A DNA stretch of 42,459 nt from an uncultured Bacteroidota bacterium. Its GTDB lineage: Bacteria; Bacteroidota; Bacteroidia; Bacteroidales; Bacteroidaceae. Numbering within the stretch: the stretch's first letter is position 1; each line of letters begins with the position of its first letter. Below are positions 16,512 through 26,129 of the stretch, piece after piece. Made by a program: the position numbers and the translations under genes. The notes beneath the pieces are model-generated. The model worked only from the letters and a program-made list of their open reading frames with translations. It had not been told where the DNA came from and did not search any database. Location of the stretch: NCBI GenBank assembly GCA_947168315.1, contig CAMVLL010000008.1, forward strand, positions 1 to 42,459, written 5' to 3'.

Positions 16512-17568
16512 GCTTTTTCATTGGCACACCCAACCGCACAGGTTTGCCCAAGACAGGGATTCCGTCTGCATCCCACTCCACTTTTTGCAAGCGTGGGTTG
16601 CGTTTGTTTTGTCCAAGAATAAAGCTGTTAGTGTACCACGCGTGGTAAAGCATGTAGAGTTCGGTACTATCGGGCGAATAGACAAAAGAACACCCGCCAG
16701 GTCCCCAAATGCTGTCTTGCGGAGATTGAGAGAAGACCGGTTCATCACTCTTTGTCCACGACGATGGATTGAGCAGATCGGCATTTGCATCCGCCATCAG
16801 CAAGCCGGAGCAATAGTATGGTGTCCAATTACCGCTAGCCGAATAATAAATCAGGATTTTCCTCCCATCTTTTGAGCGGAAAGGTTGTGGTGACTCATTG
16901 ACATAGATTGGATAAGCCGAGCGATTGCCGTCGGGACTAATCCATTGGCGTTCCCAAACACGGTCCGGCTCAGAAAGCATCACACGCTTACTGTCTAAAG
17001 TCCATGGATTTTTCATCCGAGCAATGTAAATACATTGCGTTTCCTCAACGATTCTCCGTTGTGGCCAACCCGACCAAACCAGATACTGCACACCATCTTG
17101 GAAGAAAGTCGATGCATGAATACCCCAATTACACTCCGCATCCGTAATGATAGGACCTTTCTGCACGAATTGACCTTCCATCGGTGAGTCGGCACTGTTT
17201 TCTATGACATTGATTTGATGATTGTCCATATTCCCATCATCGGCTGTGAAATAGATATACCATTTGCCTTGGATACGATGCAGTTCGGGAGCCCAGATAT
17301 TCGATGAGTATTTACGATCGGTGGGGCGCCACACCTCCTTACATGTAGCATTTTGTAAATTCGTGAGGTCGTCGGTTTCCCATAATATGATTACACTATC
17401 TGAAGAATGGGTATAATAATACTTCCCTTCGCAAAAAATTGCATGGGGAAAGTAACCATCAGGCAAAATCGGGTTAGTAAACGTGCCCGCATCCGATGAC
17501 AGGTCGACCAAGTGACGACACGCCAGCAGGCATATCAAGCAGATGAAGATATATACTAGTTTACGCAT
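16486..17568 (-). CDS. GH43-like lipoprotein with altered catalytic residues
   Basis: GH43-type beta-propeller protein of 360 residues. Lipobox Cys17 (LLAC). Family landmarks are NPILPDG (32-38), NIWAPELH (90-97), GKWYIYFTADDG (101-112), WSGW (165-168) and YSASGNWTP. Where relatives have the general base in PDPW, this protein has YFPH (Phe40). Where they have WAIDGT, it has WGIHAS (His151). The acid Glu225 in VNESPQ is kept. Two of three catalytic carboxylates thus seem replaced, so it may bind glycan rather than cut it; Asp37 could in theory serve instead. The start is one base after the hybrid-regulator stop codon (TGATATG), so the two are translated together. Confidence 0.82.
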   Translation of the reverse strand: MRKLVYIFICLICLLACRHLVDLSSDAGTFTNPILPDGYFPHAIFCEGKYYYTHSSDSVIILWETDDLTNLQNATCKEVWRPTDRKYSSNIWAPELHRIQGKWYIYFTADDGNMDNHQINVIENSADSPMEGQFVQKGPIITDAECNWGIHASTFFQDGVQYLVWSGWPQRRIVEETQCIYIARMKNPWTLDSKRVMLSEPDRVWERQWISPDGNRSAYPIYVNESPQPFRSKDGRKILIYYSASGNWTPYYCSGLLMADANADLLNPSSWTKSDEPVFSQSPQDSIWGPGGCSFVYSPDSTELYMLYHAWYTNSFILGQNKRNPRLQKVEWDADGIPVLGKPVRLGVPMKKPISPNKAQ

Positions 17569-17569
17569 A

Positions 17570-20500
17570 TCAGTTTCCTTTCTCCTCTTTATTCACCGTT
17601 CCTTCTTGGTTGCTCAGAACCCACTCTTTCGGTGACATTCCAAACTGAGCCTTGAAGCATTTTGCAAAATAAGATGATGAGTTAAAGCCTGTCTGTGCAC
17701 ACGTCTCGGAGACGCGGAAGCCTTGCCTCAACATCATTGCCGCCTTATTCAGACGGAAGCACTTCAAGTAATCGTTTGGCGCCATATCGGTAAGTGCTTT
17801 AATCTTTCGATAGAAGTTGGAACGACTCATATTCATTTCCTCTGCCAAGTTCTCTACAGAGAAGTTCTCATCCGAATACAGTTCTTCCAGTCGCTCTTGT
17901 AGTTGAGAGATGAATTCGTAATCTTTCTGATTCAGGCCATTCACCGTTTGTAAACTTTCCTGGTTCGACAAAGCCTGCATACGTTGATGGTATGCTATCC
18001 GAATCTTCAAAAGGTTTTCGATCTGACTGTGCAACTGAGTGATGGTGAACGGTTTTTCCATATAAACATCGGCACCGTACGACAGACCTTCCTCTTTTGC
18101 TTCCACAAAGACTTTTGCAGTAAGCAGTATCACAGGGATATGTGAATAATCCATCGTACTCTTTACCCGTTTACACAGTTCCAACCCATCCATTTCAGGC
18201 ATCATCACATCGCTGACAATCACGTCCACAGGCTTTTCTTCAAGAACTTTCAATGCTTCCACTCCGTTTACAGCTTGTTCTATTTTATACCACTGAGCAA
18301 AAGTCGAAGAGACCATACGGAGCAAATCGACATGATCCTCAACAATCAGCAACGTATACTTCTTCACAGCCGAAACAGACTCAACGGATTCATCTTGTGG
18401 CAATACCAGACCTCCTGTTTGTACTTCAGGCAACGTGTTTTCAGTCAAATTGAGTGGTAAAGTCAGAATAAAGGAAGCCCCATGCATCTCACTATTCTTC
18501 ACGATAAGGTCTCCTCCATGCAGATGAGCCAAAGAATAAGAATAAGTAAGGCCCAAACCAGTACCTATCGACGCATTTATATCATCGGATTGATAAAGAG
18601 ACTGGAATATTTTCTCTTTTTCCTCATCAGAAACACCCTTACCATCGTCGTCCACACGGATGGCGAAGGATGTGTCCGCCTTTTCCATGACAACATGAAT
18701 CTGGTTACGGGCATATTTCATAGCATTGCCCAACAGATTGACCACAATCTTGTTGACAAAGGAGCGGTCGATTACCGCCCATAAATCGTTTTCAGGCATT
18801 TCACTCGACAATTGTATGCCTTTTAGTTCGGCTGAGCCCTTGAACTGCTCCACAATACTTCTCAGCAACGTTGAGACATTGGAACGCGTCAATTGAAGTC
18901 TCATCGTATTATTCTCTATCTTTTGAAAATCCAGCAGCTCGTTTGTCACTGCCAAAAGATAGTCCACATTCCTATCGATAGTAACCAGTTTCTGTTGGTC
19001 ATCCTTGAAGTTTTTCTTCTTCAGATCATCAAGAGGCAACTTGATCAAGGTGAGCGGTGTACGTATCTCATGAACAAGGTTGATGAAGAAGTTAATCTTA
19101 GAGTTATACAATTCTTTCTCTTTCTGAACTTCGTACGCTGCCATCTCCATTTGATACTTCTTTTTCACACGCTTGTTCCAATAGTGGATGGCCGTAAGGA
19201 TACCTGACAACAACAAGAGGAAGTAAATCAGATATGCTAACTTAGAACGGTACCACGGTGGCGTGATAACAATGGTCAGAGTCGCCGGATTGGCACACCA
19301 AACATCGTCATTATTCGATCCTCTTACGATAAAACGATATTTCCCTGGAGGAAGGTTTGAATAGCTGACACTATTATTCTCAACGTTCTCGAAGAAATCG
19401 TCATCAAAGTTCTCCAACTTATAAGAGAACATGTTTCCTTCCGGATTACGATAACTTAACGAAGCGAAATGAATAGTGAAACTATTGTAACGATAAGGAA
19501 TCTCTATTTTCTTTTCCCTATAAAAAGGATCGGTTATGCCCATCATCTCATAAGCCTCTTCCCGATTCGGCATACGCAATAATGAAATATCAGTGATATA
19601 TACTGGCGGTACATACGAATTATCCTCAAAAGAGTCGGTATCAAAGTAATGGAAGCCATCAACTCCGCTGAAATACAAAGTCTTCTCATCTAAAAAGAGA
19701 GTGGACAACTCAGAAAAAGAGTTTTCTCTCAGCCCATCAGACGTAGTCAACAACTTATAATCATTCTTGTCTTTCGGATTATAGCGAATCAAGCCCAAAC
19801 TGCTAGAAAGCCAAATATATTTTGCTTTTTCCAGAACCATTGCATAAACGATGGAACTAGGCACTTCATCCACCTTATTGAACGTTCTTTTCTGTGCGTC
19901 TAATTTAAACAAGCCGTTTCCATTCGAGCCCATCCACACTATGCCATCCGGACCTTTCATTAAAGAATACATCGAATTCGAAAGAGCTTCAGGGAAAACA
20001 TCGAAGTGCAACCATTTATTTGTCTGATATTCGAGCAAGTACAGACCATTATTATTTGTAGAAACCCATATTCCATGCCATCCATCTTCACAAATATCCG
20101 TTACTGTGAACATGACACCAAATTCGAATACGGTTCTGAAATTATCATCTTCGGGAACATAATAGCATAATCCCCAAGTCGTGCCGACATAAAGAACTCC
20201 ATCAGATGTCTTGAAAATCTTTTGAATATCATTACTGCATATGGTGTAAGGGACATCCAAAGAGTGTCGATACGAACGCACTTCTCCAGTCGAAGTATTC
20301 AAGACTTTCAATCCTTCCGCAAAAGTACCTATCCATAACTGATCCCCATCCATGAACAAGGTACGAATATCATACGATTTTTTACCTTCCAGCGGATAAA
20401 TCTGTACCGTTCTATTTATCGTATCATACTGATACAAGCCATTCTGGGTACCTATCCAAAGTATATTGGAAGCTTCATCTTTGCAAAAAGCATAAATGGT

Positions 20501-21544
20501 TCCACATCCCGGAAGATCAACATACTGGAACGGTTTTATCTGTGGCACGATATAATCGACGCCACTCATCTTTGTGAGTACCCATATTCCACCTTCACGG
20601 TCACGCATCATGCCATTGATGTTGTGCACAACTCTTTTACCCAACTCATCGTAAATATCCAAAGGAGAAATCTGTTCAGTTAAGCTATTGAAGGTAAATA
20701 AACCAGAGTCAGTACCTAATAGAATGGTATCATCATCCAAGACGAGCAACGAATGAATGATTTTGAATTTAGCGTTCGGGAAATTATAATAGTGAATTTG
20801 CTTATTTTTGTCCATGCGTATCAACGATGCCGAGTTAAGCGTTATCCAGATATCATCACGGAATTGAAGCATAGAGTTTGGAACCTGATCGAAGCCTTGC
20901 TTCCCATTCTCGAATAGCTGAATCGATTTCTGATAGGTTCCGTCCGGCTTAAAACATATGATGCCTGATGGCATGGAAGCGACATAAACATAAGTACCAT
21001 CATACAAGAGATCACTGATAAATGTTGTGTGCTGGTTCAATTGTTCCAGTTCTTGTGTATCTAGATGATAGATAAAAATGCCCTGCCCTAAAGTAGCAAT
21101 CCAGACAGTTTTATCGTCTACCATCAAAATCTCATGTACTTCACTGCTGATTGAGACTAAATATTTGGTAGTTTTATCGAAGGGAAGCATTCCTACACCC
21201 TTCTGATAGGTGTACAGACCACGATTTGTACCAACCCATATCCGATTGGAGGAATCTTCCGCCAAACAATGAATGACATTGCTGTCTAAATAAGGTTGCT
21301 GTGTTTTCAGATTAAAGAAAGAAACGTTTTCCCTTCCGTCAAAACGGTTCAATCCGTTATTTGTTCCCAGCCAGATAAATCCGTCACTGTCTTGCAAGGA
21401 ACATAATACCATATTATGAGATAAACCATCTTTCGATTGATAGTTCCGATAATAATAAGACTGACTACAAAAAGCGCTTGTATTCCACCCAAGCAATATC
21501 ATCAGTAATATTAAGATAGACCACAGGTTGGTTTTCCTAGTCAT
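17570..21544 (-). CDS. Hybrid two-component system sensor/regulator (HTCS)
   Basis: One-piece sensor and transcription factor of 1324 residues, typical control protein of a glycan locus. Order: signal peptide (about 1-26); two periplasmic seven-bladed propellers made of repeats such as GFIWLGTNNGLNRFDG and NRIWVGTNRGLYTY (about 40-640); Y_Y_Y domain (about 690-762); membrane helix (about 770-790); histidine kinase with His825 in LVHEIRTP; ATPase domain with DDDGKGV and GTGLGL; receiver domain with acidic pair Glu1069/Asp1070, phospho-acceptor Asp1112 (VSDVMMPEMDG) and Lys1164; AraC-type DNA-binding domain (about 1225-1310). All key residues are present. It probably senses an oligosaccharide and activates susCD and the GH43 genes. 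Confidence 0.96.
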   Translation of the reverse strand: MTRKTNLWSILILLMILLGWNTSAFCSQSYYYRNYQSKDGLSHNMVLCSLQDSDGFIWLGTNNGLNRFDGRENVSFFNLKTQQPYLDSNVIHCLAEDSSNRIWVGTNRGLYTYQKGVGMLPFDKTTKYLVSISSEVHEILMVDDKTVWIATLGQGIFIYHLDTQELEQLNQHTTFISDLLYDGTYVYVASMPSGIICFKPDGTYQKSIQLFENGKQGFDQVPNSMLQFRDDIWITLNSASLIRMDKNKQIHYYNFPNAKFKIIHSLLVLDDDTILLGTDSGLFTFNSLTEQISPLDIYDELGKRVVHNINGMMRDREGGIWVLTKMSGVDYIVPQIKPFQYVDLPGCGTIYAFCKDEASNILWIGTQNGLYQYDTINRTVQIYPLEGKKSYDIRTLFMDGDQLWIGTFAEGLKVLNTSTGEVRSYRHSLDVPYTICSNDIQKIFKTSDGVLYVGTTWGLCYYVPEDDNFRTVFEFGVMFTVTDICEDGWHGIWVSTNNNGLYLLEYQTNKWLHFDVFPEALSNSMYSLMKGPDGIVWMGSNGNGLFKLDAQKRTFNKVDEVPSSIVYAMVLEKAKYIWLSSSLGLIRYNPKDKNDYKLLTTSDGLRENSFSELSTLFLDEKTLYFSGVDGFHYFDTDSFEDNSYVPPVYITDISLLRMPNREEAYEMMGITDPFYREKKIEIPYRYNSFTIHFASLSYRNPEGNMFSYKLENFDDDFFENVENNSVSYSNLPPGKYRFIVRGSNNDDVWCANPATLTIVITPPWYRSKLAYLIYFLLLLSGILTAIHYWNKRVKKKYQMEMAAYEVQKEKELYNSKINFFINLVHEIRTPLTLIKLPLDDLKKKNFKDDQQKLVTIDRNVDYLLAVTNELLDFQKIENNTMRLQLTRSNVSTLLRSIVEQFKGSAELKGIQLSSEMPENDLWAVIDRSFVNKIVVNLLGNAMKYARNQIHVVMEKADTSFAIRVDDDGKGVSDEEKEKIFQSLYQSDDINASIGTGLGLTYSYSLAHLHGGDLIVKNSEMHGASFILTLPLNLTENTLPEVQTGGLVLPQDESVESVSAVKKYTLLIVEDHVDLLRMVSSTFAQWYKIEQAVNGVEALKVLEEKPVDVIVSDVMMPEMDGLELCKRVKSTMDYSHIPVILLTAKVFVEAKEEGLSYGADVYMEKPFTITQLHSQIENLLKIRIAYHQRMQALSNQESLQTVNGLNQKDYEFISQLQERLEELYSDENFSVENLAEEMNMSRSNFYRKIKALTDMAPNDYLKCFRLNKAAMMLRQGFRVSETCAQTGFNSSSYFAKCFKAQFGMSPKEWVLSNQEGTVNKEEKGN

Positions 21545-21607
21545 ATAAATCCCCTTTTCTCACACTATAGGATCGTTACTTCCGAAGAAGCCAAGTTTAT
21601 GTAAAAA

Positions 21608-21638
21608 CAAAGGTAAAACACTTTTAAAACAAATCAAA
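21608..21638 (-). promoter_or_regulatory. Promoter of the HTCS gene
   Basis: On the minus strand TTTG (21635-21638) is followed after 19 bp by TACCTTTG (21608-21615), a full match to the Bacteroidetes -33 / -7 consensus. The ATG lies 63 bp further on. Confidence 0.7.
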
Positions 21639-21732
21639 AGGAAGGGGCAATTTTTATAACAGTAATATGAAAAATCTAACAGATTAAAGAGGTTGAAATA
21701 TCCCAAATCAGAGCAGGAGATTGCAAATATCT

Positions 21733-21884
21733 AATTATCCGCAAGGGGTATTTGACGGATTTTAGGCCTTGTGAACCATGATGGTTCACATTTTCGTTTT
21801 TATTGACAATGTAGTTAATTGACAATTAGTGGATTACCCAAATGGTGAAGGTGAAGGATATTTTTTAATATTAGGGTGTAGGGA
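21733..21884 (+). repeat. 152-bp dispersed intergenic element, copy 2
   Basis: Second copy of the element at 7005-7156, same length and plus-strand orientation, about 72% identical. The hairpin is GTGAACCA-TGA-TGGTTCAC (21771-21789): compared with copy 1 the eighth stem pair has changed from C-G to A-T, so pairing is kept. GGTGAAGGTGAAGG begins at 21844. Both copies lie just beyond a minus-strand terminator. Confidence 0.8.
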
Positions 21885-21917
21885 ATAAAAAAAGGCTATC
21901 CGATGGGATAGCCTTTT
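21885..21917 (-). terminator. Terminator of the ribosomal superoperon
   Basis: AAAGGCTATCC (21891-21901) and GGATAGCCTTT (21906-21916) form a perfect 11-bp stem with a GATG loop. A-runs on the plus strand (21887-21893) give the T-tract on the minus strand. It is 22 bp beyond the rplQ stop. Confidence 0.9.
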
Positions 21918-21938
21918 GCCATAAAATAGTTGTATGTC

Positions 21939-22424
21939 TTATTCTTTGGTCTCTTCTGCAGGAGTCTCAGTAGCAGGAGCTTCTTCAACAGGAGCCTCAG
22001 CCTTTGTAGACTTGCGTGAACGACGGGTACGAGTAGACTTCTTCGCAGCAGTCTTAGCCATGTTCTCATCGTAATCTACCAATTCAATAAAGCACATTTC
22101 AGCGTTATCACCTAAGCGATGACCAGTTTTGATGATTCTGGTATATCCACCCGGACGATCAGCGATCTTCTCAGAGATGTTCTTGAACAACTCAGTAACA
22201 GCATACTTATCTTTCAATTCGCTGAACACGAGACGACGAGAAGCTGTAGTATCGTTCTTAGACTTAGTGATCAAAGGCTCAACATACGTTCTTAACGCTT
22301 TAGCCTTTTGAAGCGTCGTATTAATTCTTTTATGCTTAATCAAAGAGCAAGCCATGTTCGACAACATTGAAGCTCTGTGAGAAGCGGTACGACCTAAATG
22401 GTTGAATTTCTTATTATGTCTCAT
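21939..22424 (-). CDS. rplQ: 50S ribosomal protein L17
   Basis: Large-subunit protein bL17 of 161 residues; it lies near the exit tunnel. The conserved N terminus is [20 protein letters not shown] and the core ends near 120. A tail of about 40 residues, first basic ([12 protein letters not shown]) and then acidic and Pro/Ala/Glu-rich, extends beyond the E. coli length and is likely disordered. It is the last gene of the superoperon, 2 bp after rpoA. Confidence 0.97.
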   Translation of the reverse strand: MRHNKKFNHLGRTASHRASMLSNMACSLIKHKRINTTLQKAKALRTYVEPLITKSKNDTTASRRLVFSELKDKYAVTELFKNISEKIADRPGGYTRIIKTGHRLGDNAEMCFIELVDYDENMAKTAAKKSTRTRRSRKSTKAEAPVEEAPATETPAEETKE

Positions 22425-22426
22425 TT

Positions 22427-23419
22427 TTATTCTTTATCTAATTTATACCTAGAAATATCTGTTCCAAATGAAAGATTCAAGCCTGCGAGGAGCTCTTCCA
22501 ACTCAGTAAGAGACTTCTTACCGAAGTTTCTGAACTTCAGGAGGTCAGTCTTGTTGTATTGAACCAAGTCGCCCAATGTTTCAACATCGGCAGCTTTCAA
22601 GCAGTTCAACGCGCGAACTGACAGATCCAAGTCGACAAGCTTCTGTTTCAGGAGTTGACGCATGTGCAATACTTCTTCATCGAACTCTTCATTCTTGTCA
22701 GCATCAGATGCTTCAAGAGTAATCTTCTCGTCAGAGAATAACATGAAGTGATAAATCAATATTTTAGCGGCTTCCTTCAACGCATCTTTCGGATGAATGG
22801 AACCATCGGTTGTAATTTCAAGTACGAGTTTCTCGTAGTCAGTCTTCTGCTCAACGCGGAAGTTCTCGACAGCATACTTGACGTTACGAATCGGTGTGTA
22901 AATAGAATCAATAGCAATTACATTCACGTCGGTGCAGAACTGCTGGTTCTCATCAGAAGGAACATAGCCTCTACCCTTATTGATTGTAATATCTATTTGT
23001 AAAGTTGCTTTAGGATCTAAATGGCAAATAACCAATTCAGGATTTAACACTTCAAATCCAGTCAGATACTTACTTATATCACCTGCTTTGAACTCACTAG
23101 AGTTTTCAACGGTAATGCTAACTTTCTCGTTTTCGAACTCTTCCACTACTTGCTTGAATCTTACCTGTTTCAGATTCAAGATAATGCCGGTAACGTCCTC
23201 TCTAACACCAGGAACGGCAGCGAACTCATGATCAACGCCTGCAATACGGATAGTATTGATTGCATATCCTTCCAAAGAAGAAAGCAGAATACGGCGTAAA
23301 GCATTACCTACGGTAATACCGAAACCGGGTTCGAGCGGGCGGAATTCAAATTTTCCATATTTGGAATCCGCTTCCAACATTAATACTTTATCAGGTTTTT
23401 GAAATGCTAATATTGCCAT
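22427..23419 (-). CDS. rpoA: DNA-directed RNA polymerase subunit alpha
   Basis: Alpha subunit of 330 residues; its dimer is the scaffold for beta and beta-prime assembly. The N-terminal domain (about 1-235) has the landmark [21 protein letters not shown] region (about 33-54). The C-terminal domain (about 250-320) keeps the helix-hairpin-helix DNA/activator contact [17 protein letters not shown]. Length is normal. It sits between rpsD (10 bp) and rplQ (2 bp), so polymerase and ribosome synthesis share one transcript. Confidence 0.98.
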   Translation of the reverse strand: MAILAFQKPDKVLMLEADSKYGKFEFRPLEPGFGITVGNALRRILLSSLEGYAINTIRIAGVDHEFAAVPGVREDVTGIILNLKQVRFKQVVEEFENEKVSITVENSSEFKAGDISKYLTGFEVLNPELVICHLDPKATLQIDITINKGRGYVPSDENQQFCTDVNVIAIDSIYTPIRNVKYAVENFRVEQKTDYEKLVLEITTDGSIHPKDALKEAAKILIYHFMLFSDEKITLEASDADKNEEFDEEVLHMRQLLKQKLVDLDLSVRALNCLKAADVETLGDLVQYNKTDLLKFRNFGKKSLTELEELLAGLNLSFGTDISRYKLDKE

Positions 23420-23429
23420 GAAATAATGA

Positions 23430-24035
23430 TTATTTAGAGTACAATTCGACGATCAAATGTTCCTTAATGTTCTCAGGGATATCCTCTCTTGCAGGAACGT
23501 GCAATAACTTACCAGCCTTTGCATTTTCGTCCCATTCTAACCAAGGATATTTGCCGTGATTAAATCCAGCAAGTGAATTAGCTACAACTTCCAAAGATTT
23601 TGATTTTTCACGAACACCAACGATTTGACCAGCTTTTACAGAATATGAAGGTATAGAAACAACTTCACCATTTACTACGATATGTCTGTGGTTAACCATC
23701 TGACGTGCAGCAGCACGTGTAGGAGCGATACCCAAACGATACACGATGTTATCCAAACGACACTCAAGGTTCTGCAACAGAATCTCACCAGTAATACCGT
23801 TTGTTCTAGCAGCCTTATCAAACATATTACGGAATTGTTTTTCCAACACACCGTAAGTATATTTAGCTTTTTGCTTTTCAGCCAACATCACGCCATACTC
23901 AGAAGTTTTTCTTCTACGATTAACTCCGTGTTGTCCTGGAGGATAGTTTTTCTTAGATAAAACTTTATCGGGTCCAAAGATCGCTTCACCAAACTTACGT
24001 GCAATTTTTGTTTTTGGTCCAGTATATCTTGCCAT
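23430..24035 (-). CDS. rpsD: 30S ribosomal protein S4
   Basis: Primary 16S-binding protein uS4 of 201 residues. The start is the ATG at 24033-24035 ([16 protein letters not shown]); a longer in-frame start nine codons upstream lacks family homology. The N-terminal zinc cysteines of some S4 proteins are absent (KNYPPGQHG in the region), so it is the zinc-free form. The S4 RNA-binding domain spans about 95-160 ([21 protein letters not shown]). It is preceded by a 117-bp gap after rpsK, the second-longest spacer between genes of the superoperon. Confidence 0.97.
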   Translation of the reverse strand: MARYTGPKTKIARKFGEAIFGPDKVLSKKNYPPGQHGVNRRRKTSEYGVMLAEKQKAKYTYGVLEKQFRNMFDKAARTNGITGEILLQNLECRLDNIVYRLGIAPTRAAARQMVNHRHIVVNGEVVSIPSYSVKAGQIVGVREKSKSLEVVANSLAGFNHGKYPWLEWDENAKAGKLLHVPAREDIPENIKEHLIVELYSK

Positions 24036-24152
24036 TTTACTTTTTATTAAATTGTTAAACATATGTACTTAATTTGTTGCAGCCGCGATTACAGAAAGGA
24101 AGATGTAATCCAATCAACAAGATTAAGTCACATATAAATAAAGATTATTCTC

Positions 24153-24542
24153 TTATACTCTTCTTCTCTTAGGAGGACGACAACCATTGTGCGGCAGTGG
24201 AGTATTGTCGATAATTTCAGTTACTTCAATACCTGCACCATGTACGGTTCTGATAGCAGACTCGCGACCGTTTCCAGGACCATTAACAAATGCTTTCACC
24301 TTTCTTAGGCCAAGATCATAAGCGACTTTTGCACAATCTTGGGCAGCCATCTGAGCTGCATAAGGAGTATTCTTTTTTGAACCTCTAAATCCCAATTTTC
24401 CTGCTGAAGACCAAGAAATAACGTCTCCATTATTATTTGTCAAAGAGACAATAACATTGTTAAATGAAGAATGAACATGCAATTGTCCATTAGCCTCAAC
24501 CTTAACATTTCTTTTCTTCGCTGCGACTGTTTTTTTTGCCAT
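24153..24542 (-). CDS. rpsK: 30S ribosomal protein S11
   Basis: Small-subunit platform protein uS11 of 129 residues. Conserved features are [17 protein letters not shown] near the N terminus, GNVISWSS-like [32 protein letters not shown], and the ending [11 protein letters not shown]. It lies 9 bp after rpsM, as in most bacteria. Confidence 0.98.
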   Translation of the reverse strand: MAKKTVAAKKRNVKVEANGQLHVHSSFNNVIVSLTNNNGDVISWSSAGKLGFRGSKKNTPYAAQMAAQDCAKVAYDLGLRKVKAFVNGPGNGRESAIRTVHGAGIEVTEIIDNTPLPHNGCRPPKRRRV

Positions 24543-24551
24543 ATTTACTTA

Positions 24552-24932
24552 TTATTTAGTAGCTTTTTTCTTATTTGCAACAGTTTTCTTCTTTCCCTTA
24601 CGTGTACGAGCGTTGTTCTTTGTGCTCTGTCCACGAACTGGTAAACCAATACGATGACGAATTCCACGGTAGCAACCAATATCCATTAATCGCTTAATGT
24701 TCATTTGCACTTCTGTACGAAGATCACCTTCCACTTTGTATTCAGCTCCAATAATAGAACGGATCTTTGCTGCCTGATCATCAGTCCAATCTTGAACTTT
24801 AATATCTTTGTCTACACCAGCTTTATCCAAAATCTTAGCTGAACTACTGCGTCCGATACCATAAATGTAGGTCAACGCAATCTCGCCTCTCTTATTCTGA
24901 GGCAAATCTACACCAACTATTCTTATAGCCAT
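24552..24932 (-). CDS. rpsM: 30S ribosomal protein S13
   Basis: Head protein uS13 of 126 residues, contacting tRNA and helix 38 at the subunit interface. The N terminus [20 protein letters not shown] and the helix-two-turn-helix region are typical, followed by the basic tail [16 protein letters not shown]. First gene of the alpha cluster, 33 bp after rpmJ. Confidence 0.98.
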   Translation of the reverse strand: MAIRIVGVDLPQNKRGEIALTYIYGIGRSSSAKILDKAGVDKDIKVQDWTDDQAAKIRSIIGAEYKVEGDLRTEVQMNIKRLMDIGCYRGIRHRIGLPVRGQSTKNNARTRKGKKKTVANKKKATK

Positions 24933-24965
24933 ATACTTAATTATTTTTCCTCCAAAAATAATAAA

Positions 24966-25082
24966 TTATCCTTGACGTTGTTTATACTTAGGATTCTTTT
25001 TACTAATAACATACAAACGGCCTTTACGTCTAACGATCTTGCAGTCCGGCGTACGTTTCTTGATTGATGCTCTTACTTTCAT
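24966..25082 (-). CDS. rpmJ: 50S ribosomal protein L36 (zinc-free type)
   Basis: Very short protein bL36, 38 residues, read directly from the sequence: it begins [20 protein letters not shown] and ends NPKYKQRQG. Of the four zinc ligands of the classic form (three Cys, one His), only Cys14 remains; the others are Thr11, Ser27 and Tyr, so it is the C-minus form that does not bind zinc. It lies 12 bp after infA. Confidence 0.93.
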   Translation of the reverse strand: MKVRASIKKRTPDCKIVRRKGRLYVISKKNPKYKQRQG

Positions 25083-25094
25083 ATCTTTATTCTT

Positions 25095-25313
25095 TTATTT
25101 ATATCTGAAAACGATTCTTCCTTTCGATAAATCATAAGGTGACATTTCTACCCTTACTTTATCACCAGGCAATATTTTAATGTAATGCATTCTCATCTTT
25201 CCTGAAATATGAGCGGTAATCTCATGCCCATTCTCCAGTTCTACACGAAACATTGCATTTGACAATGCTTCAACGATGGTCCCATCTTGTTCAATTGCAG
25301 ATTGCTTTGCCAT
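25095..25313 (-). CDS. infA: Translation initiation factor IF-1
   Basis: IF-1 of 72 residues, a single OB-fold that blocks the ribosomal A site during initiation. [20 protein letters not shown] and the [19 protein letters not shown] ending are the usual family ends. It sits 6 bp after map and before rpmJ, a conserved order. Confidence 0.98.
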   Translation of the reverse strand: MAKQSAIEQDGTIVEALSNAMFRVELENGHEITAHISGKMRMHYIKILPGDKVRVEMSPYDLSKGRIVFRYK

Positions 25314-25319
25314 ATAAAA

Positions 25320-26117
25320 TCAAATTGCGTTATTTCCTAAAACCTTTTCTACATATTCAAAGGAAGATAAAATATCAGCACTTCCCTGTCGTATTGCAAT
25401 CGTATGTTCGAAGTGAGCGGCTGGCTTCCCATCACGGGTCCGAACGGTCCACCCATCTTTCTCCATATAAATCTGACGGTTGCCCATCGTTATCATTGGT
25501 TCGATCGCGATACACATGCCTTTTCGTAATTCAATGCCGGTTCCTTTTTTCCCATAATTCGGGACCATTGGATCCTCATGCATTTTCTTGCCGATGCCAT
25601 GTCCTACAAATTCACGTACGACACCGTACGAATTCTGTAGACAATGCTCTTCAACCGCATTACCAATATCACCAAGACGCTTCCCATGAACTGCGTTTGC
25701 TATTCCCTTGTACAACGCTTCCTTCGTGACCTTCAGAAGCTTCAGTACTTCAGGAGAAACATTCCCTACCGGGAAAGTATAACATGAATCGCCGCAAAAG
25801 CCATTCATATATGTTCCACAGTCAACTGATACGATGTCACCATCTTTCAGTGGGATGTCATTTGGTATTCCGTGAACGACTTGATCATTGACCGAAGTAC
25901 AGATCGAAGCCGGAAATGGATAACCTAAATGATTTGGGAAACCTTTAAAGGTTGGGATGGCTCCGTTGTCACGGATAAACTCCTCAGCTACCTTATCCAG
26001 TTCCTTTGTCGTTACGCCTGGTTTTATTATTTTGGCAACTTCGGCCAGAGTCTTACCGACAAGTAAATTACTCTGGCGAAGTAGCTCTATTTCATCTTCT
26101 GTTTTAAGAAATATCAT
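25320..26117 (-). CDS. map: Type I methionine aminopeptidase
   Basis: Removes the N-terminal methionine from new proteins; 265 residues with the pita-bread fold. All five metal ligands are visible: Asp99 (VDCG), Asp110 (CGDSCY), His173 (VGHGIG), Glu206 (AIEPM) and Glu237 (HFEHT), plus the substrate-side His82 (VVHGIP). There is no N-terminal extension, so it is type Ia. Located 12 bp after secY. Confidence 0.97.
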   Translation of the reverse strand: MIFLKTEDEIELLRQSNLLVGKTLAEVAKIIKPGVTTKELDKVAEEFIRDNGAIPTFKGFPNHLGYPFPASICTSVNDQVVHGIPNDIPLKDGDIVSVDCGTYMNGFCGDSCYTFPVGNVSPEVLKLLKVTKEALYKGIANAVHGKRLGDIGNAVEEHCLQNSYGVVREFVGHGIGKKMHEDPMVPNYGKKGTGIELRKGMCIAIEPMITMGNRQIYMEKDGWTVRTRDGKPAAHFEHTIAIRQGSADILSSFEYVEKVLGNNAI

Positions 26118-26129
26118 TTGTCAAGCAAA

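Larger units (their letters stand above)
21545..21938. other. Intergenic region between HTCS and rplQ
   Basis: No gene is seen. It holds the HTCS promoter (21608-21638), the second copy of the 152-bp element (21733-21884) and the terminator of the ribosomal superoperon. Confidence 0.75.

Noticed and set aside
24966-25082. rpmJ considered as degraded because its zinc cysteines are missing
   Set aside because: The frame is intact and conserved at both ends; zinc-free L36 is a known normal variant.
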